Positions 23,669-31,075 of a stretch of DNA of 42,549 nt are shown piece after piece; position 1 is the first letter of the stretch; every line of letters starts with the position of its first letter. Source of the DNA: Oscillospiraceae bacterium. GTDB taxonomy: Bacteria; Bacillota; Clostridia; Oscillospirales; Ruminococcaceae. The notes under the pieces were generated by a model. The model saw nothing but the letters and a program-made list of their open reading frames with translations. It searched no databases and was not told the DNA's origin. The position numbers and the translations under genes are program-made. The stretch lies in the NCBI GenBank assembly GCA_022766785.1, contig JALEOL010000008.1:1-42549 (forward strand), given 5' to 3'.

Positions 23669-24457
23669 ATGTTCAGAGGACCGTTGCTTGAAATATTCAG
23701 CCTGTTGTTTTCCGGAAACCCCAGCCAGTCGCAGATAATAAGCTGCGTGCTGTCGGTGTTCTCGGTGCTTGTAATAATTTTCGTGGTGTTCCCGATACAC
23801 GAGTGCGCCCACGGACTTATGGCGAAGATACTGGGAGACGATACCGCGGAGCGCCAGGGAAGGCTCACACTGAACCCGTTTGCGCATATCGACCCGTTCG
23901 GAGCGCTCGCCATGTTCATCTGCCGTATCGGCTGGGCGAAGCCGACTCCGGTGGATCTCCGCCGCTGCACAAAGGTCAAGCCCCGGACGGCTCTGGCGCT
24001 GACATCTCTTGCAGGACCGCTGGCGAATGTTCTGCTGAGTTATATTCTCGTCATTGTTTCAAAAATCGTGTTGATCAGTTCGTGCAATGGAGACCCGAAC
24101 GAGCTTGTTATGTATGTTGTAACTGGAGTATCCACCAGTGGCAGTATGAACGATGTCATTCTGTATGTAGTAAATGGACTGATTTACACTGCTTCTATCA
24201 ATATTTACCTTGCGGTTTTCAACCTTGTGCCTATCCCCCCGTTCGACGGGTTCAATATCCTGTCCAGCTTTCTGCCGGGCAAGGCGGTATATGTTATGCA
24301 GAGAAACCAGCAGATAATTTACTGGGTATTCTTCGCACTGCTGGTGTTCGGCATTCTCGATGTACCGTTCGGTCTGGCGTCCGATGGAATAATGTGGCTG
24401 CTGGATAAAGGCTCGTTTTTCGTGCCCGATCATGGTATGTTACAGATGATCATTTGA
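23669..24457 (+). CDS. Site-2 protease family (M50) membrane metalloprotease
   Basis: 262 residues, several membrane segments. The zinc motif is HECAH (H44, E45, H48), as expected for M50, with the second ligand region NLVPIPPFDGFNIL near 185-198. No PDZ domain is present, so it resembles the short intramembrane proteases found next to scpA in Clostridia. The substrate is not known. The start follows AAAGGAG by 6 bases. scpA begins 12 bases after the stop. Confidence 0.88.
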   Translation: MFRGPLLEIFSLLFSGNPSQSQIISCVLSVFSVLVIIFVVFPIHECAHGLMAKILGDDTAERQGRLTLNPFAHIDPFGALAMFICRIGWAKPTPVDLRRCTKVKPRTALALTSLAGPLANVLLSYILVIVSKIVLISSCNGDPNELVMYVVTGVSTSGSMNDVILYVVNGLIYTASINIYLAVFNLVPIPPFDGFNILSSFLPGKAVYVMQRNQQIIYWVFFALLVFGILDVPFGLASDGIMWLLDKGSFFVPDHGMLQMII

Positions 24458-24469
24458 TACGGGGTTGCA

Positions 24470-25213
24470 ATGGAAGGACTTAGCTTTAAACTGGAGATAT
24501 TCGAGGGGCCTCTCGACCTTATGCTTGCGCTGATACAGAAGCACAAGCTGAATATTCAGGACATTGAGATAAGCGTGCTGCTGGATCAGTTCATGCTTTA
24601 CCTTGACAGAATGTCGGAGGCTGACCTTGAGATAACCTCGGATTTCCTTGAAATGGCGGCGCGGCTCATTATGATAAAGTCCGCGGCGCTTCTCCCCAAG
24701 GAAGAAGCCGAGCAGATGAAAAAGGAGCTTCAGGGTGCGCTTATCGAATACGCCCTGTGCAAGACCATGGCGGAGCGCCTTAAAAAGCGGTTCTTAGGCG
24801 ATGTGGTATTCGTGAGAAGTCCTATGGAAATAGACATCGACAGGGCTTATCACAAGCTGCACCAGCCGGAGGAGCTTATGCTGGCGTACAGCGCCCTTAA
24901 CGAGCGCACACGCCGCAAGGCGAGCTACCGTCCGAGGTCGATAAAGCCGATCGTGGCGAAAAGCTACGTCACGGTGTTCACGGGGATAGTCGCGGTGCTG
25001 AAAAGCCTGCGCAAAAACGGCACCGTGCAAATGGACGAGCTGTACAGGGATCAGCCCCGGTCGCGCACCGTGGCGACATTCCTTGCAATACTGGAGCTTT
25101 CCAAGGAGGGGCGTATTTACATCTCCCCGGACGGAAACAGCGTTCGTCTGCGGACAAAGGCAGACGACGTTCAGCATGACGATACCACGCAGACAGAGGG
25201 GGCGGAGCAGTGA
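24470..25213 (+). CDS. scpA: Segregation and condensation protein A (kleisin)
   Basis: 247 residues. Bridges the two Smc heads and binds ScpB. The start KLEIFEGPLDLMLALIQKHKLNIQDIEISVLLDQF is the classical ScpA N-terminus, and the C-terminal winged helix (RTVATFLAILELSKEGRIYI) binds the Smc cap. The Smc partner is encoded 23 kb upstream in this window. The stop overlaps the scpB start by 4 bases (GTGA). Confidence 0.97.
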   Translation: MEGLSFKLEIFEGPLDLMLALIQKHKLNIQDIEISVLLDQFMLYLDRMSEADLEITSDFLEMAARLIMIKSAALLPKEEAEQMKKELQGALIEYALCKTMAERLKKRFLGDVVFVRSPMEIDIDRAYHKLHQPEELMLAYSALNERTRRKASYRPRSIKPIVAKSYVTVFTGIVAVLKSLRKNGTVQMDELYRDQPRSRTVATFLAILELSKEGRIYISPDGNSVRLRTKADDVQHDDTTQTEGAEQ

Positions 25214-25776
25214 AATTCAGCGAGGGAATGGCGGTCATCGAGGCGGTATTGTTCGCCTGCGGTGAACCTATTGACGCGGACAAGCTGTCAGCCGCCTGCC
25301 AGATCGAAAAGGACACGGTGCTGAAGATGATAGACCGTCTCAACGACCGTTACATCGACAACAGCAGCGCTTTCCGGATAAACAGGCTTGGGGACAGCTA
25401 TCAGATGATGACCCTGCCGGAATTCGCGCCTTACATAAAGACCGCACTGGAAACGCGCCGTCAGGTTCCGCTGACCCAGGCGGCTCTGGAGGTGCTGGCG
25501 GTGGTGGCATATAACCAGCCGGTCACCAAAAGCTTTGTGGAGCAGGTGCGCGGAGTGGACAGCTCCGGCGTTGTGAACAGCCTTGTGGAGCGCGATCTGC
25601 TGGAGGAGTACGGCAGACTTGACCTGCCGGGACGTCCGATAGCCTACAAGACCACGGATAACTTCCTGCGGTGCTTCGGGCTGACGGATATCAGCGCGCT
25701 GCCGGCTATCCCGGACAGCACCGATCAGATGGATCTTGAGGAATATGACGAGATGAACTTCGGCGGTTCCGACTGA
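25210..25776 (+). CDS. scpB: Segregation and condensation protein B
   Basis: 188 residues, GTG start overlapping scpA by 4 bases. It forms two winged-helix domains; AVIEAVLFACGEPIDADKL, TQAALEVLAVVAYNQPVTKSFVEQVRGVDSSGVVNSLVERDLL and GRPIAYKTTDNFLRCFGL are family segments. It stabilises ScpA on Smc. The C-terminus is acidic (MDLEEYDEMNF). Confidence 0.96.
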   Translation: MKFSEGMAVIEAVLFACGEPIDADKLSAACQIEKDTVLKMIDRLNDRYIDNSSAFRINRLGDSYQMMTLPEFAPYIKTALETRRQVPLTQAALEVLAVVAYNQPVTKSFVEQVRGVDSSGVVNSLVERDLLEEYGRLDLPGRPIAYKTTDNFLRCFGLTDISALPAIPDSTDQMDLEEYDEMNFGGSD

Positions 25777-25786
25777 CATCAGCGGA

Positions 25787-25816
25787 CTAGGGACGCGTAT
25801 TATTCAGCGTTTCCCC
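25787..25816. repeat. Short CTAGGGA...CGTTTCCC inverted element, possible remnant of the 15.7-kb palindrome
   Basis: CTAGGGACGCG (25787-25797) and CAGCGTTTCCCC (25805-25816) flank a 7-base centre. The right part shares TCAGCGTTTCCC with the right arm of the large palindrome at 15819-15830, and the left part shares CTAGGGAC with its left arm at 15738-15745. It looks like the same element with the middle lost, lying between scpB and the DUF2953 gene. Confidence 0.5.
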
Positions 25817-25840
25817 GGCTTTCTTATCGGAGGTGATGCG

Positions 25841-26581
25841 ATGGGCTGGATCATTGCTTGGGCAGTGGTCGTGTTTATTATGATACTGCTCATGACCTCG
25901 GTAAAGGTGAGGTTTGAATATTCCGACGGACTGCGGCTGAAAATAAACTGGCTGTTTATCACTCTGGTACGAATTCCGGCAAAAAACCGGAAACAGAAGC
26001 GCCGCAACAAAAAGACCAAAAAAACCGCCGAAGCGGTCGCAGAGACCGAGGGCGCCGACACAAAGGAGCTTTCGGAAAAAGCGGCGGACGGCTCAGAAGA
26101 ACATAAGCAGACTTCCGGTGAAGAAAAAAAGACCGCCGGAGATGAAAAGCAGAAAACCGGCGCGGAAAAGAAGAAGCTGGGCATCGGTCTGGGCGATATC
26201 TGGGAGATCGTGAAGCTGGTCTGGGACAGTCTCAGCAAGCCGCTGAAACGTCTGCTTAAAGCGACCCGGTTCTACGGGTTCAGCCTGCGTGTGGTATGCG
26301 GCGGCGAGGACGCGGCAAAGGCAGCCCTGAACTACGGCAGGATAAGCGCGGCGGCAGGAATGGCGCAGGCGTTTCTTGAAGCGAATTTCACGATGAAAAA
26401 GGCAGAGTACGACATCAACGTCGATTTCATGTCAGAAAAGACAATGGCAGAGTGCGTGTTCACCGCGAAGCTCACTCCCATGGCGGCGGTGGCGTTCATG
26501 TTCTGGGTACTGGGCAGGGCGGTCAAAAACTACCTGCAAAGAGACAAAGCAAAAGCAGCTATTGGTAAGCTTAGGAAATAA
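25841..26581 (+). CDS. DUF2953-family protein (YtfI-like)
   Basis: 246 residues. One N-terminal membrane segment (IIAWAVVVFIMILLMTSV), then a strand domain, then a highly charged K/E/T/A-rich linker from about residue 48 to 110, and a C-terminal helical-strand region (FYGFSLRVVCGGEDAAKAALNYGRISAAAG). This is the DUF2953 layout. In spore formers the gene pairs with ytfJ (gerW), as here. Function unknown. The start follows GGAGGTG by 5-8 bases. Confidence 0.82.
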   Translation: MGWIIAWAVVVFIMILLMTSVKVRFEYSDGLRLKINWLFITLVRIPAKNRKQKRRNKKTKKTAEAVAETEGADTKELSEKAADGSEEHKQTSGEEKKTAGDEKQKTGAEKKKLGIGLGDIWEIVKLVWDSLSKPLKRLLKATRFYGFSLRVVCGGEDAAKAALNYGRISAAAGMAQAFLEANFTMKKAEYDINVDFMSEKTMAECVFTAKLTPMAAVAFMFWVLGRAVKNYLQRDKAKAAIGKLRK

Positions 26582-26608
26582 AACAAAGGTTCTGAAAGGA
26601 GAATTGTC

Positions 26609-27040
26609 ATGTCAAATTCTATCGAAGGTATTCTGGGCGTTTCTATGGAAAAGATCCGCGAAATGGTGGACGTAAACACTATCGTCGGCGACGCGATCAC
26701 CGCTCCGGACGGCACTACCGTGATACCGGTATCTAAGGTGTCGTTCGGGTTTGCCTCCGGAGGGAGCGATCTTCCCACACAGTCGGCGGAGAAGTTCGCA
26801 GGCGGCGCAGGGGCTGGCGTTACCGTAAAGCCGGTGGCGTTCATCGTCATCAGCCGGGACGGAGATGTGAAGCTCATGGAGCTTGGAAGCTCGAAGCCCA
26901 GCGCTATCGAGGGAGTGATCGAGGCGATCCCCGGTGTTGTGGAGAAGATCAAGGGCTTTATCGGCGACAAGAAGAAAAAGGATGAGGAGTCCGGCGACGC
27001 TGCGGAGCTTAACGAGGAGAAATCCGGGGACGCTGAATAA
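26609..27040 (+). CDS. GerW-family sporulation protein (YtfJ)
   Basis: 143 residues. The core IEGILGVSMEKIREMVDVNTIVGDAI, VIPVSKVSFGFASGGSDL and GAGVTVKPVAFIVI is the YtfJ/GerW domain; in Bacillus subtilis GerW affects spore germination. The C-terminal 30 residues are charged and low in complexity. It lies between the DUF2953 gene and dacF, the order seen in spore-forming Clostridia. Its presence does not show that this organism sporulates. Confidence 0.9.
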   Translation: MSNSIEGILGVSMEKIREMVDVNTIVGDAITAPDGTTVIPVSKVSFGFASGGSDLPTQSAEKFAGGAGAGVTVKPVAFIVISRDGDVKLMELGSSKPSAIEGVIEAIPGVVEKIKGFIGDKKKKDEESGDAAELNEEKSGDAE

Positions 27041-27097
27041 TCGCCGTATTTCTGTGCAACCTAACAATGGAAACAATTTCATTGGGAGGGAGCATTT

Positions 27098-28222
27098 ATG
27101 AAACTGGCGTTGAGAATAACGGCGGCTCTGGCTGTGCTTGCACTTGGGGTTATCCCCGGGCTTCGGGCAGCTGCCGCCCCGGAGGACATATCGGCGGTGA
27201 GCGCGATACTTATCGAGGCGCAGACCGGCACAGTCCTCTATGAAAAAAATCCGGACGAGCGGCGCGCAATGGCAAGCACCACTAAAATAATGACGGCGCT
27301 GCTGACTATCGAAGCCGGCGACCTTGACCGCGAATTCACGGTGGATCCTCTGGCGATACGGGTCGAGGGGACTTCAATGGGGCTGCGCGAGGGCGACAGG
27401 GTGAGCAGGCGCGACCTACTGTACGGCATTCTTCTCCCCTCCGGCAACGACGCCGCGAACGCTGCGGCGGTGTCGGTGAGCGGTAGTATACCGGCGTTCG
27501 TGCGGCTGATGAATTCGCGAGCGCAGGAGCTGGGGCTGTCCGATACGCATTTCGTCACCCCTTCCGGACTGGACGCGGAGGGGCATTACACCACGGCGAG
27601 GGATCTTGCAAAGCTGACGGTGTTCGCAATGAAGGACGAGACCTTCCGCAGCGTAGTTTCCTGCAGCTCGGCGGAGGTGGAGTTCGGCGATCCGCCATAT
27701 AAGCGCACGCTGTATAATTCCAACAAGATGCTGCGGCGGTATGACGGGGCGATCGGCGTAAAGACCGGATTCACCGACAACGCACGGCGGTGTCTCGTCT
27801 CGGCGGCGGAGCGTGACGGAGTAACGCTTATCGCAGTCACCCTGAACGCCGGCGACGACTGGAACGATCACACAAAAATGCTGGATTACGGCTTTACGCA
27901 GGTGAGGGCGTTCCCACTGGGGGTGGACTGCTCTTATCGCGTGGCGGTCGCCGGCACCGGACAGAGCGTGGGCGTTTATGCGCACAAGGCAACGATCGCC
28001 CTGCTTGAGGGACAGCGCAGCAGCCTTACCCGGCGTGTGATGCTGCCGTCCTTTGTTTATGGCACGGTGGAGAAAGGCGACCGGCTGGGGGAGCTGCAAT
28101 TCCTGCTTGACGGCGAAGTGATACTGGAATGCCCTTTGTTTGCGGACAGCACCGTGGAAGTCGCCGAACAGCAGCCCGGAATCCTCAGGGAGCTGCTGGG
28201 CAGGCTGGGAGTGTATCTTTGA
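27098..28222 (+). CDS. dacF: D-alanyl-D-alanine carboxypeptidase, DacF-type
   Basis: Serine peptidase that trims peptidoglycan pentapeptides. 374 residues with a signal peptide cleaved near AAAAP (about 24-28). Active-site motifs are S60-T-T-K63, S115-G-N117 and K222-T-G. A C-terminal PBP5-type beta domain follows. It lies after gerW, the same order as dacF in the sporulation clusters of Firmicutes. A GGGAGGG site lies 10-16 bases before the ATG. Confidence 0.93.
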   Translation: MKLALRITAALAVLALGVIPGLRAAAAPEDISAVSAILIEAQTGTVLYEKNPDERRAMASTTKIMTALLTIEAGDLDREFTVDPLAIRVEGTSMGLREGDRVSRRDLLYGILLPSGNDAANAAAVSVSGSIPAFVRLMNSRAQELGLSDTHFVTPSGLDAEGHYTTARDLAKLTVFAMKDETFRSVVSCSSAEVEFGDPPYKRTLYNSNKMLRRYDGAIGVKTGFTDNARRCLVSAAERDGVTLIAVTLNAGDDWNDHTKMLDYGFTQVRAFPLGVDCSYRVAVAGTGQSVGVYAHKATIALLEGQRSSLTRRVMLPSFVYGTVEKGDRLGELQFLLDGEVILECPLFADSTVEVAEQQPGILRELLGRLGVYL

Positions 28223-28273
28223 GGTTTATTCTGCCTCCGCATGGAGGTCTACATAGAAAGGCAAAAACATTGT

Positions 28274-29026
28274 ATGGAAAAGGTTAGAGTACAGAAAATA
28301 ATCGCGGACAGCGGAAAGTGTTCACGAAGAAAGGCTGAGGAGCTTATCGAGGCTGGGCTTGTCACTGTGAACGGCAGACCGTGCACTCTGGGCGACAAGG
28401 CTGATCCCATGAACGACCTGATACGGGTCGAGGGCGAGGAGATCTCTGCGGAGCGTGCGGAAAAGCGCTATATCATGCTGAACAAGCCGCGCGGATATGT
28501 TACGTCAATGTCAGACGAAATGGGCAGGAAAGTGGCTTCCGACCTGCTGACGGACGTGCAGGAGCGCGTTTATCCCGTGGGCAGGCTGGACAGGAATTCC
28601 GAGGGTCTGCTGATATTCACAAACGACGGAGAGTTCGCGAATGACATCATGCACCCGTCAAAGCACGTCCCCAAGACCTACCGCGTCACGATAGACGGCG
28701 CTGTTAACGAGGATCAGCTTTCCAGACTGATGTCCGGGGTGGAGCTTGACGACGGCGTGAAGACCCTGCCCTGTACCGTCGAGGTGCTGTCAGAGTCCCC
28801 CGACCGGACGGTGCTGCGCTTCGTCATCAAGGAGGGAAGAAACCGACAGATCCGCCGCATGTGCACCGCTGTGGGACTTGAGGTGGGCAGGCTGCGCAGG
28901 ACATCTATCGGCGGCGTCAAGCTGGGAATGCTGAAGCCCGGCGCATACCGCGACCTTACCAAAGATGAGTTGCGTTCGCTGAGGACTTCCATCGGAAAGG
29001 GCAGCGCTCCCAGAAAGAAAAAGTAA
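28274..29026 (+). CDS. rluB: Pseudouridine synthase, RluB/RsuA family
   Basis: 250 residues. The start at 28274 gives the family N-terminus MEKVRVQKIIADSGKCSRRKAEELI, an S4 RNA-binding domain. The catalytic GRLDRNSEGLL has Asp106, and RNRQIRRM is the other RsuA/RluB signature. It makes pseudouridine in rRNA, most likely 23S. An in-frame ATG at 28241 overlaps a small CCTCC/GGAGG hairpin and is less likely. AGAAAGGC lies 11 bases before the chosen start. Confidence 0.92.
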   Translation: MEKVRVQKIIADSGKCSRRKAEELIEAGLVTVNGRPCTLGDKADPMNDLIRVEGEEISAERAEKRYIMLNKPRGYVTSMSDEMGRKVASDLLTDVQERVYPVGRLDRNSEGLLIFTNDGEFANDIMHPSKHVPKTYRVTIDGAVNEDQLSRLMSGVELDDGVKTLPCTVEVLSESPDRTVLRFVIKEGRNRQIRRMCTAVGLEVGRLRRTSIGGVKLGMLKPGAYRDLTKDELRSLRTSIGKGSAPRKKK

Positions 29027-29033
29027 TATGCTT

Positions 29034-29063
29034 CTCTCCCGGCTGTCGCTGGGGGAGTTTTTT
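29034..29063 (+). terminator. rluB terminator
   Basis: CTCTCCCGGC at 29034-29043 pairs with GCTGGGGGAG at 29048-29057 (two G-U pairs), loop TGTC, then six T. It ends the scpA to rluB run of genes. Confidence 0.88.
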
Positions 29064-29222
29064 GTGTATATAATTTTATTTTCTAATGCTTCCGGACATT
29101 AGTCTTAGTGCAAATCGCACATGAAACAGTATCGGAAAATGGCTAAAATATCTAAAATCCATGCAGAGAATAAATGCTTTTTTGTCAGATAGATAAAAAA
29201 TTCAAAAAAACAGAAATTATGC

Positions 29223-29251
29223 TTGTTATTTTTATCACGATGTAGTATAAT
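29223..29251 (+). promoter_or_regulatory. Promoter of the carboxyltransferase operon
   Basis: TTGTTA at 29223-29228 and TATAAT at 29246-29251 with a 17-base spacer; start near 29258, leader about 93 bases. The 160 bases before it are AT-rich with a short CTAATG/CATTAG hairpin at 29083-29102 and nothing else recognisable. Confidence 0.72.
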
Positions 29252-29350
29252 TATTGTGGATAAATTTTAATTAAGACGGCAGAACTATGCTTGAAATCAT
29301 ATTCCGGGCATGTCACGCCGATCTCAATAGCAGTTATTGGAGGAGTTAAA

Positions 29351-30676
29351 ATGGCGTTTTCAAAGACACTGGCTGAGATGGAACAGACCGTTCCGGACAG
29401 CGACGCAAGGAAAAGACTGACTACTCTCTTTGACGAGGACAGCTTCACCGAGCTTGACAAGTTCCTGTCAGCCGACGGTGCAGTCAGCAGCGTTGCGGCA
29501 GGCTGCGGTTCAATAAACGGCGCTTCTGTTTACGCGTATGCGCAGGATGTTTCCGTTAAGGGCGGCGCAGTAGACAAGAGCGCGGCGCTCAAGATCAAGA
29601 AGATCTACGAGCTGGCTGCAAAGAACGGCGCTCCCGTTGTCGCTTTCTTCGACAGCAAGGGCGGCGACATAAACGAGGGTATGGAAGTCCTCGCTGACTA
29701 CGGCGATATCATCAAGGCTTCCGCTGCTATTTCCGGCGTTGTTCCCCAGATCGCGGTCATCACCGGCGTCTGCGCAGGCGCGGCTGCCGTTATCGCAGCA
29801 ATGGCTGACATTACTATCATGACAGAAAAGGCTGAGCTGTTCCTTACAGCTCCGTTCAATACCCCCGACGGCAAGATTGAGGGCGCAGGCAAGGCGGCGA
29901 ACGCTGCAAAGTCCGGCGTTGCCGATATCCTCGCAAAGGACGATGCAGACGCTGTTGCAAAGGCAAAGAAGCTCGCTGCTATCCTCCCTGCAAACAATAT
30001 CTCCCTCGCAGGAAACGACGAGTTCGCGGCTAACGACGCGGCAGTGACCGCTTCACTCAAGGGCGCGGAGCTGGTCGCAGCGCTTTCCGATAAGAATTCT
30101 GTTGTAGAGCTTGGCGCAGAGTTCGGCACCGCAGCTTACACAGCATTCGGCAGCATAAACTGGGCAACAGTCGCATTTGTTGCCACTGACAAGGCGGCGA
30201 AGCTCACCGCAGCGGACAGCGCAAAGATCGCAAGATTTGTACAGCTGGCTGACGTATTCTCTATCCCGGTAGTTACTCTCGTGAACACCGAGGGCTTCGA
30301 GGCTTCCAGCGCAGCTGAGCTTGCAGGCTCCGTTAGAGACGCGGCGAAGCTGGCTCAGGTATACGCTTCCGCTACCACCACAAAGATCAATGTCATCACC
30401 GGCAAGGCGGTAGGCTCGGCTTACGCGGCATTCGACAGCGCAGATCTTACATTCGCATGGGAGAACACCTACATCGCTCCCCTCAGCGCCGAGGCTTCAA
30501 AGGTATTCATGGGCGGCGAGGTGGATTCCACACCGTTCAAGGCGGCTTCACTCGGCATGATCGACGGCGTTATCGCTGCCGAGGACACCAAGCAGGCTGT
30601 GGCTTCCGCTGTTGACATCTGCTCCAGCAAGAGAGTTGTCGCTCCCACCAGAAAGCACGTTAATTTCGTATTTTAA
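29351..30676 (+). CDS. Carboxyltransferase subunit (methylmalonyl-CoA / acetyl-CoA type)
   Basis: 441 residues from the ATG at 29351, with GGAGGAG just upstream. The N-terminal RKRLTTLFDEDSFTELDKF and the inner segments CAGAAAVIAAMADITIMTEKAELFLTAP and IPVVTLVNTEGFEA match the carboxyltransferase fold of 12S transcarboxylase and MmdA-type subunits. It is shorter than usual (about 510-525) and its glycine loop GVCAGAAAVIAA departs from the common form, so the acyl-CoA substrate is uncertain. The biotin carrier and OadA-type genes follow directly. Confidence 0.78.
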   Translation: MAFSKTLAEMEQTVPDSDARKRLTTLFDEDSFTELDKFLSADGAVSSVAAGCGSINGASVYAYAQDVSVKGGAVDKSAALKIKKIYELAAKNGAPVVAFFDSKGGDINEGMEVLADYGDIIKASAAISGVVPQIAVITGVCAGAAAVIAAMADITIMTEKAELFLTAPFNTPDGKIEGAGKAANAAKSGVADILAKDDADAVAKAKKLAAILPANNISLAGNDEFAANDAAVTASLKGAELVAALSDKNSVVELGAEFGTAAYTAFGSINWATVAFVATDKAAKLTAADSAKIARFVQLADVFSIPVVTLVNTEGFEASSAAELAGSVRDAAKLAQVYASATTTKINVITGKAVGSAYAAFDSADLTFAWENTYIAPLSAEASKVFMGGEVDSTPFKAASLGMIDGVIAAEDTKQAVASAVDICSSKRVVAPTRKHVNFVF

Positions 30677-30697
30677 TTAAACAGAGAGGTTTTTGAC

Positions 30698-31060
30698 ATG
30701 AAAAGATACACTATCACCGTAAACGGCAATGCTTATGACGTAACTGTTGACGAGGCTGACGGCTCCGCTCCGGCTGCCGCTGCTCCTGCTCCCAAGAAGG
30801 CTGCTCCCGCAAAGAAAGCGGCTGCTCCTGCCGGCGCACAGGGCAATGCTTCCATTAACGCCCCCATGAACGGCACTATCGTTGACGTTAAGGTTAAGGT
30901 AGGAGACAAGGTATCCAACGGTACTGTTATCGCAGTTCTCGAGGCAATGAAAATGGAGAACGATATCGTTTCCGATAAGGACGGCGTTGTTGCTTCCATC
31001 AACGTAAACAAGGGCGATTCTGTTGAGACAGGCGCTGTTGTGGCTACCCTCAACGCGTGA
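30698..31060 (+). CDS. Biotin carboxyl carrier protein
   Basis: 120 residues. A short N-terminal strand domain, an Ala/Pro/Lys-rich linker (about 25-46) and a lipoyl-biotinyl domain with EAMKMEN, where K85 should carry the biotin. It is of the 1.3S/OadC-like stand-alone type and shuttles CO2 between the neighbouring subunits. Spacing of 21 bases from the gene before and 15 from the gene after shows one operon. GAGAGG lies before the ATG. Confidence 0.93.
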   Translation: MKRYTITVNGNAYDVTVDEADGSAPAAAAPAPKKAAPAKKAAAPAGAQGNASINAPMNGTIVDVKVKVGDKVSNGTVIAVLEAMKMENDIVSDKDGVVASINVNKGDSVETGAVVATLNA

Positions 31061-31075
31061 TTAAGGAGAAGCAAG

